This document shows, piece after piece, positions 1 through 5,368 of a stretch of DNA of 5,368 bases. Numbering within the stretch: position 1 is the stretch's first letter; the number at the start of each line of letters is the position of its first letter. The notes beneath the pieces were generated by a model that was given only the letters and a program-made list of their open reading frames with translations, had not been told where the DNA came from and did not search any database. Source of the stretch: an uncultured Micrococcales bacterium (GTDB taxonomy: Bacteria; Actinomycetota; Actinomycetes; Actinomycetales; Microbacteriaceae). The DNA lies in contig CAIKYE010000130.1 in the NCBI GenBank assembly GCA_903831585.1, forward strand, positions 1-5,368, given 5' to 3'. The translations under genes and the position numbers were made by a program.

Positions 1-1214
1 GATTCAGAGCCATCCGCGGTCTTCACGACGGCCGGGCGCTTTGTAACAATGCCTGTTCCAAGAATCGCAACCTGAGGCAGGAACACAACTGGAGTGTCGA
101 ACAGTGCGCCTCGCGAACCGGTGTTGGTGAGAGTGAATGTTCCACCACCAAGTTCATCCGGCTTCAACTGGTTGTTTCTTGTTCTCGCTGCCAGGTCGGC
201 AATCTGTGTCGCGATCTGGGCAAGATTTAGTGTCGATGCGTCTCGTATCACCGGTGTTAGAAGACCCTTTTCGGTGTCTACGGCGAAGCTAATGTTTTCG
301 GTCGGGTGATAGACGATGTTCTCGCCATCGATTGTTGCGTTTAGCTTCGGGTGAACTCGCAACGCTTCTGCGGCTGCCAATGCAAAGAATGGCATGAAGT
401 TCAACTTGCCCCCGGTTTTTGCAACAAACGCAGGCTGCACCTGCTGGCGAAGGCTTGCGATGGCTGTTACGTCAACTTCAACCACTGTTGTCAACTGTGC
501 TGTTGAAACCATCGAAGCAACTGCGCGCTCTGCAAGTACCTTGCGAAGGCGGGTCATTGGTTCGGTGGTGCCTCGCAGACTTGATGCGACTGCCGGCGAA
601 TGTGGTGCGACGTTTGTTGTCGCAGCATACGTTTGAGCTGGAGCTGTCGAAGTCGTTGCCGCCAGAACGTCTTCTTTGCGAATGCGTCCACCGACGCCAG
701 AACCGGCAACTGCAGAAAGATCGATTCCGCTCTCGTTGGCAAGTTTTCTAACCAGAGGGGTTACGTAGTTGGCATCCGAAGCAGTAGAGGTCGGCTGTGA
801 TGGTGCTGGTGAAGCAGCAGGTGCCGCAGCTGCAACCGATGTAGTTGCAACGGGCGCAACCGGTGCTGCCACTACAGGGGCGGCAGGAGCAACCTGAACG
901 GGAACAGGTTCTGGTTGTGCAGCTGCTGGTTGCTCAGTTATCGTCGGCGTCTCGCTCGCAATCGGAGCGCTAGAGCCCACGCCACCAATGATGGCGAGAA
1001 CTGCGCCAACCTGAACGGTCTCGTCTTCCTGAACCAGAATCTGCTCGATTACCCCAGCGAATGGAGAAGGAATCTCGGTATCGACTTTGTCTGTCGAAAC
1101 CTCAACCAGCGGTTCGTCAACCGCGACAGTGTCGCCAATTTTCTTCAACCAACGAGTAACGGTTCCCTCTGTGACGCTTTCGCCAAGGGCCGGTAGTACT
1201 ACTGATTCGCTCAT
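1..1214 (-). CDS. sucB: 2-oxoacid dehydrogenase E2 (dihydrolipoamide acyltransferase, actinobacterial SucB/DlaT type), partial
   Basis: This is the acyltransferase core of a 2-oxoacid dehydrogenase complex, a cytoplasmic enzyme that passes an acyl group from E1 to CoA through a swinging lipoyl arm. Reading from ATG at 1214, 404 codons are open to the left edge, so the 3' end is missing. Residues 1-78 form a lipoyl domain with lipoyl-lysine K43 in the DKVDTEI motif. Residues 79-148 are an Ala/Pro/Val-rich flexible linker. Residues 149-186 are the peripheral subunit-binding domain (VTPLVRKLA then GSGVGGRIRKEDV). From about 215 the catalytic acyltransferase domain starts, with FTLTNTGSRGALFDTP near residue 364 and QVAILGTG after it. 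The catalytic HxxxDG motif would lie off the window. The NTGSRGALFDTP form is typical of actinobacterial proteins annotated SucB. In mycobacteria and corynebacteria the equivalent protein serves pyruvate dehydrogenase and is shared with the E1-fused 2-oxoglutarate enzyme, so the substrate is not settled by the name. It follows lpdA by 21 bp, with its own AGGAG site. Only one lipoyl domain is present, whereas some actinobacterial relatives have two or three. Confidence 0.93.
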   Translation of the reverse strand, partial: MSESVVLPALGESVTEGTVTRWLKKIGDTVAVDEPLVEVSTDKVDTEIPSPFAGVIEQILVQEDETVQVGAVLAIIGGVGSSAPIASETPTITEQPAAAQPEPVPVQVAPAAPVVAAPVAPVATTSVAAAAPAASPAPSQPTSTASDANYVTPLVRKLANESGIDLSAVAGSGVGGRIRKEDVLAATTSTAPAQTYAATTNVAPHSPAVASSLRGTTEPMTRLRKVLAERAVASMVSTAQLTTVVEVDVTAIASLRQQVQPAFVAKTGGKLNFMPFFALAAAEALRVHPKLNATIDGENIVYHPTENISFAVDTEKGLLTPVIRDASTLNLAQIATQIADLAARTRNNQLKPDELGGGTFTLTNTGSRGALFDTPVVFLPQVAILGTGIVTKRPAVVKTADGSE

Positions 1215-1221
1215 GTCTTTG

Positions 1222-1226
1222 CTCCT
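1222..1226 (-). promoter_or_regulatory. Shine-Dalgarno site of sucB
   Basis: AGGAG on the minus strand lies 7 bases before the ATG at 1214. It supports this start, and the lipoyl domain begins directly after it with the usual SESVVLPALGESVTEG pattern. Confidence 0.8.
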
Positions 1227-1235
1227 ATGAGATCT

Positions 1236-2612
1236 TTATGCGTGCGCGTGAAGAGGTTTGCCGGCAAGAGCTAGATGCGCTTCGCCAATGGCCTCATTCA
1301 CGGTTGGGTGTGCGTGAACAAGAGTGGCAACATCCTCTGGATATGCTTCCCAGTTAACGATCAATTGCGCTTCGCCAATTTGCTCGCCAACGCGCGATCC
1401 AATCATGTGAACGCCTACAACGGGGCCGTTGTTTTTACGAATTAGCTTTATGAAACCTGCTGTGCCAAGAATTTGGCTTTTGCCGTTTCCGCCAAGGTTG
1501 TATTCATAAGTAGAGATGTTGTCTGCGCCAAACTTCTCAACAGCCTTGGCTTCGCTTAGACCAACTGATGCAATTTCTGGCTCGCAATAGGTGACCTTTG
1601 GAATTCCGTTTTCGTCGATTGTTGCTGGCTTCAAACCGGCAATCTCTTCGGCGATAAAGATTCCCTGCTGAAAACCACGATGTGCCAGCTGCAAGCCAGG
1701 AACAATGTCACCGGCTGCATATGTGCCTGCAACGCTGGTCTCGAGTCGATCGTTTGTCAAAACATAACCGCGATCCATGTTGATTCCGTTTTCGCTGTAG
1801 CCCATGCCATCGGTGTTTGGTCCGCGTCCGACAGCGACTAGAAGTAATTCTGCTTCAAGCTTTTCGCCACCTTCCAGAGTCACAACAACTCCGTTTTCGT
1901 GCTGTTCGACACCCGAGAACCTGACACCGGTTTTGAATTCGATTCCACGCTTGCGAAAAGCGCGCTCCAGAGCCTTGCTGATAGCGGGTTCTTCATTAGG
2001 CACAAGATTTGGCAGGCCTTCAACAATCATGACTTCAGTGCCGAAGCTTCTCCAGATCGATGCGAACTCAACACCGATGACTCCGCCGCCGAGCACGATT
2101 ACCTTGTTTGGAACGAAGGACATCTGTAGCGCGTGCTCAGAGGTGATCACGCGACCACCAATTTCAAGACCAGGCAGCGACTTAGAGTACGAGCCCGATG
2201 CCAGAACAAGGTTTGTGCCTGTGTAGGTTTCTTCGCCGACCTGGATGGACTTTGCGCTGGTCATTCGACCCTCGCCTGCGATTACCGTGATGTTTTTCGA
2301 ATTGACCAGTCCGGTAAGGCCTTTGAACAACTTGTCAACAATGCCGTCGCGGTAAGAGTTGACTGCTGCCATGTCAATTGAGCCGAACTCAGCGTTGATT
2401 CCGAAGTGCGCTGCGTCTTTGACTGTGTCTGCGACTTCGGCTGAATGAAGAAGAGCCTTGGTTGGAATGCAACCGCGGTGCAAGCAGGTTCCGCCGAGCT
2501 TGTCTTTCTCGATCAAGGCTACGGATTTGCCGAGCTGTGCCGAACGAAGAGCAGCCGCATATCCACCGCTTCCTCCACCGAGAATTACGACATCAAAATT
2601 GTGCTCAGCCAA
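1236..2612 (-). CDS. lpdA: Dihydrolipoamide dehydrogenase (E3)
   Basis: This flavoprotein reoxidises the dihydrolipoyl group of E2 and reduces NAD+ to NADH; it is the E3 subunit of pyruvate and 2-oxoglutarate dehydrogenase complexes in the cytoplasm. At 458 residues it has the normal family length. The FAD-binding motif GGGSGG is at residues 12-17. The redox-active disulfide is C43/C48 in GGTCLHRGCIPTK. The NAD-binding motif GGGVIG is at 175-180, followed by an acidic E after the second strand. The second FAD contact is TYAAGD. The C-terminal dimerisation domain carries the catalytic pair H435/E440 in HAHPTVNE, so the enzyme should be active. The start is a TTG codon, chosen because the protein begins at once with a standard Lpd N-terminus and an AGGAG site lies 6 bases upstream. 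It lies between pepA (75-bp gap) and sucB (21-bp gap) on the same strand. Co-location with E2 supports the complex role rather than another pyridine nucleotide disulfide reductase such as mycothione or mercuric reductase. Confidence 0.97.
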   Translation of the reverse strand: MAEHNFDVVILGGGSGGYAAALRSAQLGKSVALIEKDKLGGTCLHRGCIPTKALLHSAEVADTVKDAAHFGINAEFGSIDMAAVNSYRDGIVDKLFKGLTGLVNSKNITVIAGEGRMTSAKSIQVGEETYTGTNLVLASGSYSKSLPGLEIGGRVITSEHALQMSFVPNKVIVLGGGVIGVEFASIWRSFGTEVMIVEGLPNLVPNEEPAISKALERAFRKRGIEFKTGVRFSGVEQHENGVVVTLEGGEKLEAELLLVAVGRGPNTDGMGYSENGINMDRGYVLTNDRLETSVAGTYAAGDIVPGLQLAHRGFQQGIFIAEEIAGLKPATIDENGIPKVTYCEPEIASVGLSEAKAVEKFGADNISTYEYNLGGNGKSQILGTAGFIKLIRKNNGPVVGVHMIGSRVGEQIGEAQLIVNWEAYPEDVATLVHAHPTVNEAIGEAHLALAGKPLHAHA

Positions 2613-2687
2613 AACGGACTCCTAGATAGGTGCGCTAACTCATCAACTTTACTACTGCCGCGCCTGTGCTTGGCAGTCAGTTGCAAA
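2613..2687. other. pepA-lpdA intergenic spacer
   Basis: This 75-bp spacer is the longest gap inside the presumed operon. It holds an inverted repeat, ACTGCC at 2654-2659 and GGCAGT at 2672-2677 (6-bp stem, 12-base loop). No T-run follows in the direction of transcription, so it is a poor intrinsic terminator. A TAAAGT hexamer on the minus strand (2646-2651) fits the actinobacterial -10 pattern TAnnnT, but I find no good -35 at normal spacing. A secondary lpdA promoter is possible but weakly supported. Read-through from pepA is the simpler reading. Confidence 0.4.
2619..2623 (-). promoter_or_regulatory. Shine-Dalgarno site of lpdA deciding a TTG start
   Basis: AGGAG on the minus strand lies 6 bases before the TTG at 2612. 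This well-spaced site is the reason for accepting a TTG start rather than a later ATG: the FAD-binding strand begins only six residues in, so a downstream start would destroy it. Confidence 0.8.
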
Positions 2688-4163
2688 CTACTTGCTGTAA
2701 GACTCGGCCAAGGCTACGAGGCTGCGAACATAAGAGCCTGTTGCTCCCTTTGGAATGAAGCCATAGCCAGCGCCATCGTTGTCAGCTGGTCCGGCTAGAT
2801 CAAGGTGCACCCAGGGGATTAGTTCGTCTGAAGTCTTGGATTTCTTGCCAACGAATTCTTTCAAGAACAACCCACCAACAAGCATTCCGCCGCTTGGATT
2901 GCCAACTCTTGAGTTCATCATGTCGGCTATGTCGCTATTCAAGAGAAGTCGCAGTTCATCTGGAAAAGGCATTGGCCAAGCGAATTCGCCAGCTGCCTTT
3001 GTTGCCTTCAGCAAGGCGTCGACGCTTGCGTCATCGCCCATGAGCCCGGCATAACGGGTTCCGAGCGCCACCCGCTGAGCTCCGGTCAAAGTTGCAACAT
3101 CGACAATCAGGTCGGGGTAGCTCTCGCTAGCGAGAGACATTCCATCGCCAAGAACCAATCGGCCCTCTGCGTCGGTGTTCGTCACCTCAACGGTCTTGCC
3201 GTTGCGCAACTTAATCACATCGCCAGGTCTAGTTGCTGATCCAGATGGCATGTTCTCGGCCAGGCACAGATAGGCGGTTGCTTGAACCTTTAGCTTGAGT
3301 CGAGCAATCGCCAGAACTGCGTTCAATACCGTCGCGGCGCCGGTCATGTCGTACTTCATTCCGAGCATCGAGTTTGCTGGCTTCAGAGAAAGCCCTCCGG
3401 TGTCGTATGTGATTCCTTTACCAACGAACGCGATCTTCTTTTTTGCGCCGGTTGGCTTGTATTCAACCTTCACAATTCGCGGAGGCCTAACCGAACCCTT
3501 GCCAACGCCAATCATTCCGCCGAAGCCGCCGGCTGCAAGTTTTTTCTCGTCGAGAATGGTGATGGTGACCGCTGAGCCCTTTGAGAGTTTTGTTGCTATA
3601 GAGGCGAAGCTTTGAGGGTAGAGATCATTTGCAGGCATGCTGACTAAGTCTCTTGTGTCGTGAACCGCAGCCCTCAAGATTTCTACTCGAGTTATTGTTG
3701 CGGGTTTGACCTTTACCTTGGTTGCGAGAATCATGGTCTGAACCTGGGTCTTCTTGGCGTCCGACTTGTAAGCCGTATAGCTGTAGTTTCCGACCGAATA
3801 GCCCTCAAGTAGTGCGAGCGCTTCGGCTTCGGTGCTGATGGGAACAGCCGTTACCACGGTCTTGAACTCGTTCAAGAGGCGTCCGATGGTTCCGCCGAGG
3901 TATCTCAGAGAGTCAATGTCTTTGGCTTTGTATCCGCCGACAATGGCGAAGAATGAACCGTTTGGTCCTGGCACTTTGACCAGGGCATCTGGTGTCACTT
4001 TGACCCCAAGCTTCTCGAGGTCAGTGTTTTTGAGTGAACCGAGATCGAGGCCTTCGGCTACGAGGGTGAGCTTGGTGCCTTTTTGCTCAGCGCCAATTAC
4101 GAATACTGCGTCTTTTGTGAACGCCGGAACGGTCGAAGCGACCTTGATGAAGTGTTTAGCCAT
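2688..4163 (-). CDS. pepA: Leucyl aminopeptidase (M17 family cytosol aminopeptidase)
   Basis: This is a two-metal exopeptidase that removes N-terminal residues from peptides in the cytoplasm, completing peptide turnover; members normally form hexamers. It has 491 residues, a typical length. The first 150 or so residues are the variable N-terminal domain and the catalytic domain follows. All expected active-site residues are visible: metal ligands K249 and D254 in VGKGITYDTGG, catalytic K261, metal ligand D272 in KYDMTG, and the family signature NTDAEGRL at 329-336 giving D331, E333 and catalytic R335. Y replaces the more usual F in GKGxxFDxGG, a conservative change. It is the first gene of the pepA-lpdA-sucB run. 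An M17 peptidase near the E2 gene is also known from Mycobacterium tuberculosis (pepB close to dlaT), which supports old synteny. No Shine-Dalgarno precedes the ATG, and a TAGAGT -10-like hexamer sits 6 bases upstream, so the mRNA is probably leaderless. In some bacteria PepA also binds DNA in site-specific recombination or regulation; nothing here shows that role. Confidence 0.97.
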   Translation of the reverse strand: MAKHFIKVASTVPAFTKDAVFVIGAEQKGTKLTLVAEGLDLGSLKNTDLEKLGVKVTPDALVKVPGPNGSFFAIVGGYKAKDIDSLRYLGGTIGRLLNEFKTVVTAVPISTEAEALALLEGYSVGNYSYTAYKSDAKKTQVQTMILATKVKVKPATITRVEILRAAVHDTRDLVSMPANDLYPQSFASIATKLSKGSAVTITILDEKKLAAGGFGGMIGVGKGSVRPPRIVKVEYKPTGAKKKIAFVGKGITYDTGGLSLKPANSMLGMKYDMTGAATVLNAVLAIARLKLKVQATAYLCLAENMPSGSATRPGDVIKLRNGKTVEVTNTDAEGRLVLGDGMSLASESYPDLIVDVATLTGAQRVALGTRYAGLMGDDASVDALLKATKAAGEFAWPMPFPDELRLLLNSDIADMMNSRVGNPSGGMLVGGLFLKEFVGKKSKTSDELIPWVHLDLAGPADNDGAGYGFIPKGATGSYVRSLVALAESYSK

Positions 4164-4169
4164 GGCAAC

Positions 4170-4175
4170 ACTCTA
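4170..4175 (-). promoter_or_regulatory. Candidate -10 element of pepA (leaderless)
   Basis: TAGAGT on the minus strand matches the actinobacterial -10 pattern TAnnnT and leaves 6 bases before the pepA ATG at 4163, so transcription would begin at or next to the start codon. No consensus -35 is visible 16-19 bp upstream. The lack of a Shine-Dalgarno, in contrast to lpdA and sucB, fits a leaderless first gene. Confidence 0.5.
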
Positions 4176-4185
4176 AACCCGCTCG

Positions 4186-4191
4186 TAGACT
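4186..4191 (+). promoter_or_regulatory. Candidate -10 element of the PAC2 gene (leaderless)
   Basis: TAGACT fits TAnnnT and leaves 7 bases before the GTG at 4199, the spacing expected if transcription starts on the start codon. No purine-rich Shine-Dalgarno lies in between. A loose -35 candidate, TGGCAA at 4163-4168, is spaced 17 bp away but matches TTGACA at only 3 of 6 positions and overlaps the pepA start codon. Confidence 0.5.
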
Positions 4192-4198
4192 TATATGC

Positions 4199-5122
4199 GT
4201 GGTTGAACCAAGCGAGTTATACGAGTTGCACAACGATGATTTCGATGTGCCATCGGGGCTGCACCTGATTGCAGGTCTGACCGGTTTCACCGACGCAGGT
4301 TCTACCATCGAACAATTTGCTAGCCACGTCTTTGAAAACCTAAGTCACCGGGTCGTTGCCATTTTCGACAACGATGAGCTGCTCGATTACCGATCTCGCC
4401 GCCCGATTATGTATTTCGAAAAAGACCACATTTCTTCATATGAACCATCGATCTTGGCGCTTTATCTAGTGACAGACGAGGTCGGCCAAAAGTTTCTCTT
4501 TCTTCACGGATACGAGCCTGACTTTAAGTGGGAGTCATTCACCCAGGCGGTTTTTGATCTCGTAGACATTTTTGACATCGAAGACTTTTCTTGGGTGCAC
4601 TCGATTCCTTTTCCGATTCCACACAGTCGCTCGGTGGGCGTGACGATCTCAGGCAATCGCAAAGAGCTAATTGAACGAATCTCGGAGTGGAAGCCTCAGA
4701 CTCAGGTGCCCGGAAATGTTTTGCATTTGCTCGAATTCAGATTCGCCGAAGAAGATTTTCCAACTGCAGGATTCGTCATGTTGGTTCCGCACTATCTAAG
4801 CGATTTGAATTACCCGCAGTCCGCGGTCAAGGCCTTCGAACAAATCTCTTCGACCACCGGATTGGTTTTTCCAACCGACACGCTGCGAGAAGCTGGAACT
4901 CGGTTTCTAGAAGATCTTGAGCGCAAGATTGCCGATAATCCGGAGTTATCGAAATTGGTTTCAAGTCTTGAGAATGGCTTCTCATCCGACGAGAACAATT
5001 CGAGAGGACCCCGAATCCGTTCGCCAAAGACCGAGGTTCCTAGCGCAGATCAGATTGCCTCTGAGCTCGAGGACTACTTGAGCCTTCGCCGAAAGCAATC
5101 AGACGAAGACAAGCCCCAGTAG
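4199..5122 (+). CDS. PAC2-family protein (proteasome assembly chaperone-like, DUF75)
   Basis: This 307-residue soluble protein belongs to the PAC2 family, named after a eukaryotic proteasome assembly chaperone. The bacterial members are common in actinobacteria, but their role is not established to my knowledge. Family blocks in order: GLTGFTDAG (26-34), FDNDELLDYRSRRP (56-69), FLFLHGYEPDFKW (99-111), IPFPIPHSR (136-144), VPGNVLHLLEFRF (170-182) and VPHYLSDLNYP (196-206). There is no signal peptide or membrane segment. Residues about 258-281 are polar and probably disordered, followed by a predicted helix (ADQIASELEDYLSLRR, 283-298) and a charged end. The GTG start is chosen because no in-frame ATG precedes the conserved region and a TAGACT -10-like element lies 7 bases upstream; the ATG at 4195 is out of frame and hits a stop after three codons. 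It is divergent from pepA, 35 bp away. A link to protein turnover is tempting given pepA and the family name, but it is inference; no proteasome gene is in view. Confidence 0.9.
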   Translation: MVEPSELYELHNDDFDVPSGLHLIAGLTGFTDAGSTIEQFASHVFENLSHRVVAIFDNDELLDYRSRRPIMYFEKDHISSYEPSILALYLVTDEVGQKFLFLHGYEPDFKWESFTQAVFDLVDIFDIEDFSWVHSIPFPIPHSRSVGVTISGNRKELIERISEWKPQTQVPGNVLHLLEFRFAEEDFPTAGFVMLVPHYLSDLNYPQSAVKAFEQISSTTGLVFPTDTLREAGTRFLEDLERKIADNPELSKLVSSLENGFSSDENNSRGPRIRSPKTEVPSADQIASELEDYLSLRRKQSDEDKPQ

Positions 5123-5123
5123 C

Positions 5124-5193
5124 GGGATTTTCGAAACTCGCTCGCTCGCACCTCTTCAAGGCTCTAATCCAGATACTCTCGGGGGATTTCGAA
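5124..5193. repeat. Imperfect direct repeat GGGATTT(T)CGAA
   Basis: GGGATTTTCGAA at 5124-5135 recurs as GGGATTTCGAA at 5183-5193 with one T fewer, 59 bases apart start to start. The first copy contains the palindrome TTTCGAAA (5129-5136). Purpose unknown; two copies could be chance or a paired protein-binding site. Confidence 0.35.
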
Positions 5194-5211
5194 CGAATCT
5201 CGGAATTTTTT
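5185..5211 (+). terminator. Weak terminator-like element after the PAC2 gene
   Basis: A short stem pairs GATTT (5185-5189) with GAATC (5195-5199), including one G-T pair, around a 5-base loop. A run of six T (5206-5211) follows after 6 bases. An alternative longer pairing joins GGATT-CG (5184-5191, one bulge) to CGAATCC (5216-5222) across the T-run. Both stems are weak and AT-rich, so termination here is only possible. The position, 60-90 bp after the PAC2 stop, is reasonable. Confidence 0.25.
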
Positions 5212-5254
5212 GGGCCGAATCCTTGTTATAGCCAATAGCAGTAATGTTCGTTAT

Positions 5255-5284
5255 TTGTCAGAGAATGCTGGCATAATTGCTAAT
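5255..5284 (+). promoter_or_regulatory. Candidate promoter for a gene beyond the right edge
   Basis: Two overlapping readings are possible. TTGTCA (5255-5260, 5 of 6 to TTGACA) pairs with GCTAAT (5279-5284, 4 of 6 to TATAAT) over an 18-bp spacer. Alternatively, TGG followed by CATAAT (5269-5277) makes an extended -10 with 5 of 6 matches but no good -35. Either would start transcription around 5284-5292 and run rightwards into the inverted repeat. Only the motif match supports it. Confidence 0.3.
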
Positions 5285-5309
5285 GACCCAGTCGAGCCGC
5301 AAGGATTTG

Positions 5310-5323
5310 ACTTGGGTCCAAGT
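5310..5323. repeat. 14-bp inverted repeat ACTTGG-GT-CCAAGT
   Basis: Two 6-base arms are exactly complementary around a 2-base centre. The spacing is too tight for an RNA hairpin but suits a dimeric DNA-binding protein. TGGGTC inside it (5313-5318) is also complementary to GACCCA at 5285-5290, giving an alternative 6-bp stem with a 22-base loop. It lies just downstream of the candidate promoter, where an operator could act. The regulator is not identifiable. Confidence 0.4.
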
Positions 5324-5368
5324 TATGCCCGTTTCTTGCCAGTTTCAATGATTCAGTCCAGGCCTGCA

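Larger units (their letters stand above)
5123..5368. other. Intergenic region to the right edge, no convincing gene
   Basis: No credible coding frame is seen on either strand. The stretch contains a CTCG triplet repeat (5137-5148), two imperfect copies of GGGATTT(T)CGAA, a weak stem followed by six T, candidate promoter hexamers around 5255-5284 and a 14-bp inverted repeat at 5310-5323. It probably combines the 3' flank of the PAC2 gene with the promoter and leader of a plus-strand gene beyond the window. A sigma factor gene would be a reasonable guess from actinobacterial synteny, but nothing in this sequence identifies it. Confidence 0.5.

Noticed and set aside
419..751. Open frames of 60-110 codons on the plus strand between 94 and 1196
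   Set aside because: They lie opposite the sucB reading frame, which encodes recognisable lipoyl, subunit-binding and catalytic domains throughout; their products are compositionally odd and match no known protein.
2654..2677. Intrinsic terminator between pepA and lpdA
   Set aside because: The ACTGCC/GGCAGT stem has only 6 bp and a 12-base loop, and no T-run follows it in the minus direction.
3832..4176. Plus-strand open frames inside pepA and lpdA, including 1804-2226, 2445-2798, 3295-3615 and 3832-4176
   Set aside because: They are antisense shadows of two well-supported enzymes, with low-complexity Ser/Pro/Arg-rich translations and no ribosome binding sites seen.
5189..5204. LexA-type SOS box around TCGAAC
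   Set aside because: Only the left half-site TCGAAC is present; the right half matches GTTCGA at about 3 of 6 positions, too weak to claim.
5244..5276. Short ORF of 10 residues starting ATGTTCGTT
   Set aside because: No Shine-Dalgarno, no family match, and it overlaps the candidate promoter hexamers.
5307..5312. TTGACT as a -35 element
   Set aside because: It matches TTGACA at 5 of 6 positions but no TAnnnT hexamer occurs 16-19 bp downstream, and it overlaps the inverted repeat.
5348..5368. ATG opening a frame of 7 codons to the right edge
   Set aside because: It is too short to judge and has no Shine-Dalgarno or leaderless -10 at proper spacing, so it cannot be called the start of the next gene.

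Overview
This window looks like chromosomal core DNA from an actinobacterium, most likely a moderate-GC member of the Microbacteriaceae (freshwater or marine Luna/Aquiluna/Rhodoluna-type). The lineage call is an inference. It rests on protein signatures (the actinobacterial form of the E2 acyltransferase, a PAC2-family protein, an M17 aminopeptidase next to the dehydrogenase genes), on a base composition near 50% GC by eye, and on leaderless-looking gene starts.

Layout. On the minus strand, read right to left, lie pepA (leucyl aminopeptidase, 4163-2688), lpdA (dihydrolipoamide dehydrogenase, E3, 2612-1236) and the 5' part of sucB (2-oxoacid dehydrogenase E2, 1214 to the left edge, truncated before its catalytic HxxxDG motif). 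The gaps are 75 and 21 bp and the two internal genes have AGGAG ribosome binding sites, so this reads as one transcription unit. On the plus strand, 35 bp away and divergent, is a complete PAC2-family (proteasome-assembly-chaperone-like) gene at 4199-5122. The last 246 bp (5123-5368) hold no convincing gene. They contain a weak terminator-like stretch, candidate promoter elements and a 14-bp inverted repeat, and probably form the upstream region of a gene beyond the right edge.

How the genes work together. LpdA and SucB are the E3 and E2 parts of the pyruvate and/or 2-oxoglutarate dehydrogenase complex: E2 carries the acyl group on a lipoyl-lysine and E3 reoxidises the lipoyl group to make NADH. 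PepA trims N-terminal residues from peptides. The PAC2 protein has no established bacterial role. PepA and PAC2 sit back to back with two candidate -10 elements (TAGAGT and TAGACT) placed 6-7 bases before their start codons and no Shine-Dalgarno, which suggests a compact pair of divergent leaderless promoters.

I see no mobile element, CRISPR array, RNA gene or evident new system. The most useful observations are the divergent leaderless promoter region and the unexplained inverted repeat near the right edge.
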